DNA of 64,000 nucleotides from Frankia canadensis (GTDB lineage: Bacteria; Actinomycetota; Actinomycetes; Frankiales; Frankiaceae), in NCBI RefSeq assembly GCF_900197875.1, contig NZ_FZMO01000445.1, positions 30,094-94,093 on the forward strand. Direction: 5' to 3'. The notes under the pieces were generated by a model. The model saw nothing but the letters and a program-made list of their open reading frames with translations, had not been told where the DNA came from and did no database searches. This document shows, in pieces, positions 18,964 to 27,028 of the stretch. Position 1 is the stretch's first letter. Each line of letters opens with the position of its first letter. A program made the translations under genes and the position numbers.

Positions 18964-20094
18964 ATGGCCGGCGCCGCGCGCCGGGGCGGCGGCGGCATCG
19001 CCCGCGGTGGCCAGGGCGGCCGGGCCGGCAAGTCGGGTTCGCATCGCAAGGGGGCCGCCGCCGGAAGCGGTGGGCAGGGGCGCAAGGCGCTGGAGGGTCG
19101 CGGGGCGACCCCGCCGGCGCAGCTGCGGCCCGGCCATCCGGCGCAGCGTCGGGCGGCCGCGCAGGCCAGGGCCGCGCAGGCCGGGGCCGCACCGGGCCGC
19201 CCCGCCGAGCGCGGGCGGCCCGACGCGCCCCGGCGGGGTGACAGTGCCCGGGACCGGGCCGGGGCCGGTTCCAGCGCCGAGGCGCGCGGGGGCGGTGCGC
19301 CCTCCCGCGGCGCGGGTGGGGCCCCCGCCGGCGCGCGGTCGCGGCGGGTCGAGGCGGACGAGCTCGTCGTCGGGCGCAACCCCGTCGTCGAGGCGCTGCG
19401 GGCCGGCGTCCCGGCGTCGACGCTGTTCGTCGCCGCGGGCCTGGACTTCGACGAGCGGCTCGAGGACGCCCGGCGGCTCGCCGCGCGCGCGGGCATCGCG
19501 GTCGTCGACGTGGGCCGGCCGGATCTCGACCGCATGTGCGGCACCGCGCCGCACCAGGGCCTCGCCCTCTCTGTGCCGCCGTTCCGCTACGCGCACCCGG
19601 ACGATCTGCCCGCGCGGGTGCCCGCCGGCGCCGCGGGCCTGCTGGTCGCGCTTGACGGCGTGACCGACCCGCGCAACCTCGGCGCCGTCGTGCGCAGCGC
19701 GGCCGCGTTCGGGGCGCACGGCGTGGTGGTGCCCGAGCGGCGGGCGGCCGGTATGACGGCCGCCGCGTGGAAGACCTCCGCCGGGGCCGCCGCGCGGCTG
19801 CCCGTGGCGCGCGCGACGAACCTCGCCCGTACCCTCACCGCCTACGCCGGCACCGGCCTGTTCGTGGTCGGGCTGGCGGCGGACGCGCGGCTCAGCATCG
19901 ATGAGCTGGCGATGGCCACCGACCCCCTCGTGCTGGTGGTCGGCTCGGAGGGCCGCGGGTTGTCGCGGCTGGTCGAGGAGCGCTGCGACGTGACGGTGCG
20001 GATCCCGATGGCCGAGGACGTCGAGTCGCTCAACGCCGGGGTCGCCGCCGGGGTGGCGCTCGCGGAGATCGCGCGCCGCCGCCGCGAGACCTGA
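18964..20094 (+). CDS. rlmB: SPOUT-class rRNA 2'-O-methyltransferase, RlmB/TrmH type
   Basis: The enzyme is expected to methylate a ribose in 23S rRNA (G2251 in the RlmB family) using SAM. The 376-residue product has a basic, Gly/Ala/Arg-rich disordered N-terminus (residues 1-125). A substrate-binding domain starting [14 protein letters not shown] follows, then a C-terminal SPOUT knot. The knot motifs are [12 protein letters not shown] near 235, [13 protein letters not shown] near 325 and [12 protein letters not shown] near 355. The ATG at 18964 is the first plausible start and has only a weak GGTGG upstream. It sits near cysS, as in other actinobacteria. Confidence 0.9.
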   Translation: MAGAARRGGGGIARGGQGGRAGKSGSHRKGAAAGSGGQGRKALEGRGATPPAQLRPGHPAQRRAAAQARAAQAGAAPGRPAERGRPDAPRRGDSARDRAGAGSSAEARGGGAPSRGAGGAPAGARSRRVEADELVVGRNPVVEALRAGVPASTLFVAAGLDFDERLEDARRLAARAGIAVVDVGRPDLDRMCGTAPHQGLALSVPPFRYAHPDDLPARVPAGAAGLLVALDGVTDPRNLGAVVRSAAAFGAHGVVVPERRAAGMTAAAWKTSAGAAARLPVARATNLARTLTAYAGTGLFVVGLAADARLSIDELAMATDPLVLVVGSEGRGLSRLVEERCDVTVRIPMAEDVESLNAGVAAGVALAEIARRRRET

Positions 20095-20219
20095 CCCGAA
20101 CCGGGCCGTGGCCGTCACGCAGCCGAACCATGTGCCGCGCAGCCACCGGGCCCGGTCCGACCGCCCTGTAGCCTCATCGGACTGACGAGCGTCGGGCTGT
20201 CGCGGGGGTAACGGTCGAC

Positions 20220-22394
20220 GTGCAAGGCGAGTGGCGACCGGCAGCGTGGCTGCGCGTGCTGCCGCGGCTGCGGCCGGGGATGGGCGCGTCGCGGCCGCGT
20301 GCGCTGCCGCGGCTGCTCACGGCCGTCGGTGGCCCTGGGCCGGCCGCGCTGCCCACCACCGCGCTGCGCCGGGCCGTGGCGGTGATGTTCGCCGGTCTGC
20401 GGGCGTGCGCGCTGATCGTGAACGTCGCACTGGTGCTGCTCTGGCGGGGCTGGTACGCCGGTCATCCCGTCGCTCTGGCCGCGGCCTCGGCGACCGCCGC
20501 CTGGTCGGTGATCTTCATCGTCGTCGCGCTGCGCCGCGGCGTGGGGCGGGCGCTCGCCGGCGCGTGCGTGGTCGTCGCGGTGTTCCTGCTCGCCGGGGTG
20601 CGCTGGTGGTTGCCGCCCGACCTCGTCGGCGACCCGGCGTCCTGGGTGCTGATCGCCTCGTCGCACGCGATGGTGGTGGCCGCCTGGTGCTACTCCCCGC
20701 GTCGCTACCTCGCGGTCGTGGCGCTGACGGGGGGCGTGGCGGCCGGCGAAACGGCCCTGGCCGGCGCGCCGTCCCCGGCGTCGGCGGTGATCATCGTGAC
20801 GATCTCGCTGTTGGCCCGCTACCTGCTGACCCAACTGCGCGCGCTCGCCGAGAGCGTGGAGCGCGAGCTCGTCGCAGTGGCCGAGTCGCGGGCGGTCGAG
20901 ATCGACCTGCGCCGGCTGCTGCGGGCCCGCCGGGACCGGGAGCTGGTGATCCACAACGCGGTGCTCAACACCCTCACCGGCATCGCCTGGGGCGGCGGCG
21001 AGGATGAGGAGCTCGCCCGCCGCCGCTGCGCCGACGGAGCGGCCGCGCTGCGCGGGCTGCTGGGCGAGCAGGACACGGCCGTCGGCGCCGTCCCCGACGG
21101 CGACGCCGTGATCTCCGTGGAGCGGCTGCGGTCGCTCGTCGCGGTCGAGATCGCCGCGGGTCCCGCGGACGACGGGGATGGCCCCGCCGGCACAGACGGC
21201 ACAGACGGCACAGACGGTGGGGACGGCCCAGACACGAGCGGGAACACAGCGGCCGGCGCCGACAACGGCGTGGAGGCTGCGGCCGGCGCCGGTGGGCGGC
21301 GGCTTGCCTACACCGCGCAGCTGCGCCGGCTCACCTGCCGCACGGCCGGGCTGTGGCTGCTCCTGCTGGCGGCGCCGGCGGCCCGGGTGTGGCCGTACGT
21401 GCGGTCGGCGCCGCTCGCGGTCGCGCTGTTCCTCCTGCCGCTGGCGGCGGTCGCCCTGGCGGGCCGGCGGCTGCGCTCGGCGCCGCTGGCGCGAGGCCAG
21501 GTGGCCGCCGTGGTCGCCGTCTGCGCGATGATCGCGATGGCCGGCGCGTGGAACGCCGGCGGCCGCGGGGGACAGGTGATGGTCTGGCCGATGGCCGCGA
21601 TCGCGCCGCTGATGATGCTGGTGACGGTGTCCTGCGTGGCGTGGTGCTGGGCGGCGCCGACCATCCTCGTCACCGCGATCATGATCATCTCGACGCTGGC
21701 CGTCGCCCCGGGGGATCCGCTCGCCCTGTCCCACCTGCTGATGGCGCTCTACTACCTGTGGCTCATGCAGAGCTGCCTGGTCGTGCTGCGATCGCTGGTG
21801 TCGAACACGGTCGAGGCCAGGACCTGGGCGGGTCGGTCCGGGCAGGAGCTGGCCCGGCGCGCGCGGCTGCTCGACCAGGCCCGCCGGCGGCGGCGGGGGC
21901 TGCTCGACTCGGTTGAGCGCGACGTCGTGCCGCTGCTCGCCGAGGTGGCCGCGGGCCGGCTTGACCCGCGCGCGCAGGCGGTGCGGACGGACTGCGGCCG
22001 CCGAGCTGTGGCCATCCGGCGGCTGCTGTACGACGACGTCGCCGTGCACGGGGCGATCGGCGAGGTCATCGACGCGGCCGAGCGGCGTGGCACGCTCGTG
22101 TCGAGCCAGATCCTCGGTGGGCTGGACGAGCTGCCGGCTCCGGTGCGCGGTGAGTTCGTCGAGCAGCTGCACCACGCGCTGTGGGCGATGACGAGCCGCC
22201 GGGTGCTGCTCACGGTGAACGCGGACGCGGACGCGGCCAGTCTCTTCCTGTCCTGTCCCTGGCCTGGTGGGCGGCTCCCGCCGGCCCCGGCGGGGCGGGA
22301 CATCGACATGATCGTCGATGTCGAGGACGGGCAGCTCTGCGTGGAGCTGCGCTGGCCGACCGAACCGCGCCCGCTGCGCGCCGCCTCGGCCTGA
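20220..22394 (+). CDS. Twin-module sensor-kinase-like membrane protein (degenerate)
   Basis: The 724-residue product has two similar halves. The first has about six hydrophobic segments (residues 50-210), then a coiled stretch and an H-box-like motif RELVIHNAVLNTLTGIAW near 245, as in kinases with an HD(T/S)VL box but with Asn for Asp. After a Gly/Asp/Thr linker the second half has another set of hydrophobic segments (about 375-520). A second coiled segment follows with no His (LLDSVERDVVPLL), and then a region resembling a worn-out HATPase fold. No ATP-binding N or G box is convincing. It looks like a fused or duplicated NarX-type sensor that has lost kinase chemistry. No response regulator is adjacent. 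The GTG at 20220 follows a GGGGG-rich stretch. Confidence 0.6.
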   Translation: MQGEWRPAAWLRVLPRLRPGMGASRPRALPRLLTAVGGPGPAALPTTALRRAVAVMFAGLRACALIVNVALVLLWRGWYAGHPVALAAASATAAWSVIFIVVALRRGVGRALAGACVVVAVFLLAGVRWWLPPDLVGDPASWVLIASSHAMVVAAWCYSPRRYLAVVALTGGVAAGETALAGAPSPASAVIIVTISLLARYLLTQLRALAESVERELVAVAESRAVEIDLRRLLRARRDRELVIHNAVLNTLTGIAWGGGEDEELARRRCADGAAALRGLLGEQDTAVGAVPDGDAVISVERLRSLVAVEIAAGPADDGDGPAGTDGTDGTDGGDGPDTSGNTAAGADNGVEAAAGAGGRRLAYTAQLRRLTCRTAGLWLLLLAAPAARVWPYVRSAPLAVALFLLPLAAVALAGRRLRSAPLARGQVAAVVAVCAMIAMAGAWNAGGRGGQVMVWPMAAIAPLMMLVTVSCVAWCWAAPTILVTAIMIISTLAVAPGDPLALSHLLMALYYLWLMQSCLVVLRSLVSNTVEARTWAGRSGQELARRARLLDQARRRRRGLLDSVERDVVPLLAEVAAGRLDPRAQAVRTDCGRRAVAIRRLLYDDVAVHGAIGEVIDAAERRGTLVSSQILGGLDELPAPVRGEFVEQLHHALWAMTSRRVLLTVNADADAASLFLSCPWPGGRLPPAPAGRDIDMIVDVEDGQLCVELRWPTEPRPLRAASA
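21189..21215 (+). repeat. Three 9-bp tandem repeats inside the sensor-like gene
   Basis: Three copies of GGCACAGAC encode Gly-Thr-Asp repeats in the linker between the two modules of the surrounding protein. Confidence 0.8.
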
Positions 22395-22426
22395 CGCCAG
22401 CGAAAGGCGTGCCGGGCTGCAACGAG

Positions 22427-22466
22427 CGGAAGCCCCGCCTCCCGGGAGGGAGAGACGGGGCTTCCG
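22427..22466. terminator. Hairpin between convergent sensor-like and rpf-like genes
   Basis: A perfect 11-bp stem (22427-22437 with 22456-22466) encloses an 18-base loop that itself contains the palindrome CCTCCCGGGAGG. It starts 33 bp after the upstream stop codon and probably acts as a terminator. Confidence 0.75.
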
Positions 22467-22589
22467 GAGCCGCGCGCTGGGTCGCGTCGCCTCGCGCCGG
22501 TCGGCTCACGATCTGTCGAGCACGATCCGATTGATCATGTGCGGATCAGAACCGGCCGAGTGCGGATGTCGGCGCGGTGATTCGGGGCC

Positions 22590-22970
22590 TCAGATCCGGT
22601 GACCCCAGCAGGGCTTCGACGCGTACCACGGGCTGGTGCCCGCCTGTGCGTACAGCTTGCGCGCCATCTGCCACTGCTCCGCGACGCTGGCGTTCTGCGG
22701 CAGGCCCTTGCCACCGAGACCGTGCCAGGTGCTTGGCAGGAACTGGAACAGTCCGCCGGCGCCGATGGAGTTGACCGCGCGGGGGTTGCCGCCGGACTCA
22801 CAGGGAACGACGGCGCGCAGGAAGTGGTCGGCGTTCGGGGCCGCGCTGGCCGGCTGGGACAGCGCGAGGCCGCCGCCCACGGAGGCAGCGAGAGTGGTGG
22901 CGAGAACTGCGGCCCGGGTGCTGAGCTTGATCCGGTTGAGGCCCCGACCGAGCGTACGAGCGTTGGACAT
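22590..22970 (-). CDS. Secreted Rpf/transglycosylase-like cell-wall enzyme
   Basis: The 126-residue product has a signal peptide (basic start, hydrophobic LATTLAASVGGGLAL, cleavage after PASA). One small domain of the resuscitation-promoting-factor or lysozyme-like type follows. The presumed catalytic Glu is in VPCESGGNPRAV, followed by GAGGLFQFLPSTW and a C-terminal Cys-Trp. Such enzymes cleave peptidoglycan and are linked to germination and regrowth. The ATG at 22970 has GGGAAGGG nine bases upstream. The leader contains conserved c-di-AMP riboswitch segments, matching what is known for rpf genes in actinobacteria. Confidence 0.85.
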   Translation of the reverse strand: MSNARTLGRGLNRIKLSTRAAVLATTLAASVGGGLALSQPASAAPNADHFLRAVVPCESGGNPRAVNSIGAGGLFQFLPSTWHGLGGKGLPQNASVAEQWQMARKLYAQAGTSPWYASKPCWGHRI

Positions 22971-22987
22971 GTAGTAGTGCCCTTCCC

Positions 22988-23142
22988 CACGCCTGCGAGG
23001 TGAGCTGTCGGGTTCGGGCTGGGAATGCCCGGCCACCGCTGGTGGCTTCACCCCTAGGACGCCTGCGTTCGACGCCCGGAATTGGTTCCCCCGTTCCTGC
23101 CACAGGTTTGGTTCTCATCGGGTGGGGGCAGGATTCGGCGTG
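22988..23142 (-). ncRNA. c-di-AMP (ydaO/yuaA-type) riboswitch in the rpf leader
   Basis: Read on the minus strand, the leader contains the conserved blocks of this riboswitch in order. They are ACGCCGAATCC (23141-23131), ACGGGGGAACCA, GGGGTGAAG, and CCCGACAGCTCACCTCGCAGGCGT ending near 22989. The outer ACGCC and GGCGT segments can pair as stem P1. The gene's ribosome-binding site GGGGAAGGG begins immediately after P1, so ligand binding could affect translation or a nearby terminator. Known members bind cyclic di-AMP and control cell-wall hydrolases and ion transporters. I matched it by eye, not with a covariance model. Confidence 0.85.
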
Positions 23143-23180
23143 CCACCCGACGTCTGCCATCAGTTGACGGCATGGCGACG

Positions 23181-23211
23181 AACATAGCCGAGCGTGACGC
23201 CGGTAAGGCAA
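23181..23211 (-). promoter_or_regulatory. Possible promoter for the riboswitch-rpf transcript
   Basis: On the minus strand TTGCCT (23211-23206) and TATGTT (23186-23181) are 19 bp apart and lie about 40 bp upstream of the riboswitch. The arrangement resembles a housekeeping sigma promoter with a slightly long spacer. Confidence 0.4.
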
Positions 23212-23673
23212 GGGAAAGTGAAGATGGACACAGTGCTGTCTAACTTCTTTTCATGACCTTGTTATCGAGGTTTCGCGCGCGCCCACGCGCTCGATTGTAG
23301 ATGTCGTTCCAGGTCGATGGAATACCTTTTTTGTGACGGCTCCGGCGCGCAGTCGAAAGAATAACGCGGACCGTGGCAGATCCCTTTCCCGGCGTGGCGG
23401 CGTGGTGCTTTTTGACCATCGCCGGTGGCATTGGCGCGGCCGCGGTGAACCGTGGCTGTCGCGGCCGTGGAAAAACAGTTCTCCGGCGAGACCGAACTAT
23501 ACGACACGGTGGACGGAAACCGGACTAGCGGGATGTGTCCGTTCTTCCGGACGGCCGGCGAGGTGGGCGCAGCGTCACCGGTCGGGCGGCTGCGAGGACC
23601 AGTCGGAGGACATCGGGAGACGCGGGGCGCCCCGGCAGGCGGGGCCGCCGCCGCGGCGCCCCGCGGGCCGTTC
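23212..23673. other. AT-richer gap between rpf-like and HTH-deformylase genes
   Basis: This 462-bp stretch is clearly less GC-rich than its surroundings between 23220 and 23540. It contains a short T-run near 23326. Small open frames on the minus strand (for example one near 23240-23431 rich in Lys and Arg) lack ribosome-binding sites. I see no RNA gene. It may be the distal regulatory region of the rpf-like gene. Confidence 0.35.
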
Positions 23674-25365
23674 TCAGGGGCTGTAGGTCCAGGCCGAGCC
23701 GGTCCCGCGGTACTGCTCCACCGGGATGGGCGCGGTGCCGGGCCGCATCCGATCGGTGTACAGCTGCCCGAAGAGGTGATCGATCTCGTGGGCCACCAGC
23801 CGGGCGAGGCCCTGGCGGTAGACCGTGATGTGCTGGCGCCCGGAGATGTCGGTGTGCTCGACGTGCAGCTCCAGCGGGCGTGGGACCAGGCCGCGGACGT
23901 CGAAGAAGCTCAGGCAACCCTCGTACTGCTGGTCGGTCTCCGGCGAGGACTCGATGACCCGCGGGTTGAGCAGGGTGATCGTGTCTTCGTCGGCGGACCG
24001 CACGATGGCGGCCGCCCGGTTGATCCCGATCTGGGGGGCGGCGATGCCCATCCCCTTCCCGAAGGTGTGCAGCGCGGAGACGCGTTCCATCGCCGACGAC
24101 AGTTCGGCGACGACCCGGCGGGCGTCCTCGGCCTCGCCCGGCAGCTCGAAGAACCTCGCCGGCTGGCGCAGGATCGACTCGCCGGCCTGGACGATGCCGG
24201 TGGCGGCCATCTGCTCGCTGGGCCGGGGAGCCGGGGTCGCCGCCGCGCCCGCGCCGGCCGGTTCACCGGCGGCGCCGGCCCGGGCGGCCGCCGCGGCCCG
24301 GAAGTTCCATTCAAGGCGATAACGGGCGTGCAGCGGCGGATTGTTCGTCGACCAGGTGAAGATCCGCCGGTCGTCGGTGTCGGTCCGGGCGATCGCGGTG
24401 CGGAAGGGGAAGGCGTCCGCGGTCATCGACGTCTCCATACCCCACACCACCGGGTCGACGTCGGCGGGAAAGTCCAGCACCACGGAGAGAAAGGTGGTCG
24501 GCACGCGGACCGCACGCTGGAACCAGGGGCCCCACTTCTCCTCCCGCACCCGGTAGCTGTATTCGATCCAGGTCGACTCGCCCGGATAGAGCGGGAATCG
24601 GCCGCGGCTGTTCTCGAACAGCAGCCAGACCTCCTTGAGGGCGTCCCAGTCGGTCTTCACCTGGCAGGCCATCTGCTCGTCGCCGCAGCGCGCGCTGAGC
24701 TGCAGTTCGTCCCAGCTCAGCGGATCGCGGCGGTAGAGCCGGGCAGCGCGTTCCTGGTCGCCGGGGAACCGGTCGACCGAGATTCGCATGAGGTAACGGG
24801 TCACCGGCTCGACGCCGGTGTTCAGCACCAGCCGCCGCTGGTGCGCGACGTACATCCCGTCGTCGTAGCGCAGCTCGGCCCGGTCCTCCTCGACGACCAG
24901 GCCCCCCGCGACCGCCGCGCCCCGGCCGCCGGCACCGGGCGGCGCGGCGGGGTCGGACCCGCCGGCCGCGCCCGCCTGGCCCGGCACCCCGGCGCCGCCG
25001 GGCCCGCCCGCGCCCGGCGGCCCCAGGCCCGCCTCGGCCGGTGCCGGGACGGCGGGCAGCGGCTCGTATCCGGACTCCCAGGGGCGGGCGGCCAGATGGA
25101 AGTACGCGCCGGGGATGCGCAGCGCGTCGGCGATCCGCTCGATCAGGGAGAGCCGGGCGATGTGGTCCTCGCCCTGCATGATCCGGCTGACCCGGCTCTG
25201 GCTGAGGCCCTCGACCGGGGACGCGATCCGGTTCTGGCTCGCGCCGTCGTACTTCTTCATGAGGCGGAAGACCATCCGGAAGTCCCGCGCTGCGCAGGCG
25301 GCCCGGAACTCGGCGCGGGCGAGCAGGTCGGGGGAGACCCGGTAGGGACCGGACTCGTACGACAT
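23674..25365 (-). CDS. XRE-type HTH / middle domain / peptide deformylase fusion
   Basis: The 563-residue product joins three parts. Residues 12-80 look like an XRE-type helix-turn-helix (KKYDGASQNRIASP, LSQSRVSRIMQGED). Residues about 150-390 form an unrecognised domain with many aromatic and beta-prone segments, preceded by a Gly/Pro/Ala linker. Residues about 405-555 are a complete peptide deformylase: GMGIAAPQIG near 437, EGCLS near 482 and HEIDHL near 524, so the metal ligands and catalytic Glu are intact. Housekeeping deformylases are single-domain proteins of 170-200 residues, so this is a specialised protein, perhaps a regulator with enzymatic output. The ATG at 25365 follows AGGAAGG. 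Confidence 0.8.
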   Translation of the reverse strand: MSYESGPYRVSPDLLARAEFRAACAARDFRMVFRLMKKYDGASQNRIASPVEGLSQSRVSRIMQGEDHIARLSLIERIADALRIPGAYFHLAARPWESGYEPLPAVPAPAEAGLGPPGAGGPGGAGVPGQAGAAGGSDPAAPPGAGGRGAAVAGGLVVEEDRAELRYDDGMYVAHQRRLVLNTGVEPVTRYLMRISVDRFPGDQERAARLYRRDPLSWDELQLSARCGDEQMACQVKTDWDALKEVWLLFENSRGRFPLYPGESTWIEYSYRVREEKWGPWFQRAVRVPTTFLSVVLDFPADVDPVVWGMETSMTADAFPFRTAIARTDTDDRRIFTWSTNNPPLHARYRLEWNFRAAAAARAGAAGEPAGAGAAATPAPRPSEQMAATGIVQAGESILRQPARFFELPGEAEDARRVVAELSSAMERVSALHTFGKGMGIAAPQIGINRAAAIVRSADEDTITLLNPRVIESSPETDQQYEGCLSFFDVRGLVPRPLELHVEHTDISGRQHITVYRQGLARLVAHEIDHLFGQLYTDRMRPGTAPIPVEQYRGTGSAWTYSP

Positions 25366-25964
25366 CAACCGGCCTTCCTGAGGGCACCTGAGCCACGCCG
25401 ACCGCCGCGCCAACCCGTGGGACACCCAACGGAACTCGGACGTCGCGAGGTGACCGGCCCGGGTGTGCGGGCCGTTCCAGGCGGCGCCTGCCGGCGGATG
25501 CGCAGGTCGCCCGATGCGTCAAGCCGGAGCCGACACGTCAGGATAGCGACGCTATGCCAGCCGGGAATTGGGTTTGCGCTGGTTGTGGCCGTCGCGGCGT
25601 TGTCGCTGATCCGACAGGCGGGGTGCGCGGATCCGCCCGTCCCGCCGGGCTGGCTCTGCTACGGCGCGGGATCGGCGAGTGCCCCGTTCGGAGGATGCCG
25701 CGACCCCCGGCCTGGCGGGCGGCCTAGCCCGATCCGGCCGTGGCGCGGGTCATATGAGAAGAGCATGCCTGACTGACGTTTCCCCGCCACCCCCGATCGG
25801 GCGACGCTGGCTCCAGGCCGGCCCCGCCCCGCGTCGAGCCGCGACCTCCGCCGGGCGGGGTCGGCGCCGGTCATCGGCGCGGGTGACGGCGCGAACCCGG
25901 CCGTCGGCATGGTCGTGAGGCAGGGGGCCTGTGGTCCCAGGCGACGGGCGAAGGCGGAAGGCTG
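25366..25964. other. Divergent intergenic region with a small palindrome
   Basis: This 599-bp stretch lies between divergent genes. The palindrome ATAGCGACGCTAT (25543-25555) overlaps a TATCCT hexamer on the minus strand that could be a -10 element for the HTH-deformylase gene. The palindrome could be an operator for that HTH protein, but this is speculative. No gene is evident. Confidence 0.35.
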
Positions 25965-26957
25965 GTGACGATCGTGACGGACCTGATGAGAGACCGGGAG
26001 CAGCCGGCCGTCGTCTACGGGATCGTCCGCTTCGCCCCCGGCGGCGACCGGCAGGTGCTGGACATCGTCATCACGTTCGCCACCGCGGCGGCGGCGGACG
26101 GCTACGCGGCCGGGCAGGGATGGGCGGACTACGAGGTCGCGCCAGCCCGCTTCTTCGTCCGCGAGCGGCCGTCGGCCCTTGACGCGATGCCGCCCCCGAC
26201 CCGTCCGGCCCCACCCGGGGCCCGGCCGTCCGCCCTGGATACGCACCTTCCGCCAAGCCCTGACCTGGCCCGCCCTGACCCCGCCGGCTCTGGCTTGGGC
26301 CATCCTGACCCGGCCCGTTCCGGGCCTGGTCGGCCCGGCCTGGGCCGCCCCGACCCGCGCCCGGTCGAACCCGACCACCTCACCGGCCGCCGACCGCCCG
26401 GGCCCGCCCGCTGGTCCCCGGCGACAGATCGGCCGCCGACAGGTGGCCCTGCCCTGCCCAAGCAGGGTCACCGCCCCGTCTCCGCTGATCCGGCCGGACC
26501 CCCTGGATCGGCGGAGACGGGCGAGACAACCCCGACCGGCGTCGCCGGACAGGGGCCCGCCCGGCCCGGCGAGCCGGCCGGCCGGACCGTCGCCGCACCC
26601 GATCCCGGGGTGGGCGGCCCGGTCGGGCCAGGCGTGACCATGACCGCGTGGGGGACCCACCGCTGGGCGATCGCGCTCACCGCGGGCTCCGATCCGGGGG
26701 ACGCGCTGCGGGCCGTCGGAAGGCTGCCCGCCGGCCTGGTCTTCGCCGCTGCCTACGGAGACGTCGACGTCGTCCTGGTCTACGGCGGCCCGCCTGGTGG
26801 GCCCCCGCCCGGCACGCGGCCGACCGTCGCCGAAGAGCTGCTCGACCCGCCGCCTGAAGGCGCGCTGTGGGCCCGGTGGATGACGAGCAGCGAGCGCGAT
26901 GCCTACCGTGCCGGCCGCGACGCCGCCCTCGACGAGGTCCGGCGGGCCCTGACCTGA
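25965..26957 (+). CDS. Hypothetical protein with two folded ends and a long Pro-rich middle
   Basis: I do not recognise this family. The 330-residue product has an N-terminal segment of about 70 residues with regular alternation (VVYGIVRFAPGGDRQVLDIVITF...). The middle, of about 150 residues, is rich in Pro, Gly, Ala and Arg. The C-terminal segment of about 100 residues contains HRWAIALTAGSDPGDALRAVG and a final helix-rich part (MTSSERDAYRAGRDAALDEV). The GTG at 25965 follows GGCGGAAGG, and a second GTG three codons later is also possible. It converges on the lipase-like gene. The folded ends with sensible codon use argue for a real gene. Confidence 0.6.
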   Translation: MTIVTDLMRDREQPAVVYGIVRFAPGGDRQVLDIVITFATAAAADGYAAGQGWADYEVAPARFFVRERPSALDAMPPPTRPAPPGARPSALDTHLPPSPDLARPDPAGSGLGHPDPARSGPGRPGLGRPDPRPVEPDHLTGRRPPGPARWSPATDRPPTGGPALPKQGHRPVSADPAGPPGSAETGETTPTGVAGQGPARPGEPAGRTVAAPDPGVGGPVGPGVTMTAWGTHRWAIALTAGSDPGDALRAVGRLPAGLVFAAAYGDVDVVLVYGGPPGGPPPGTRPTVAEELLDPPPEGALWARWMTSSERDAYRAGRDAALDEVRRALT

Positions 26958-27028
26958 GGACTGGCGGACCGCTGACCGGCCGGCTGGGCGGTCGACCGCC
27001 GCCGGGGCCACCTGGCGGCAGGGCGCCA

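Noticed and set aside
23240..23431. 63-codon minus-strand frame rich in Lys/Arg
   Set aside because: It has no ribosome-binding site and no family similarity, and it lies in the AT-richer control region of the rpf-like gene.
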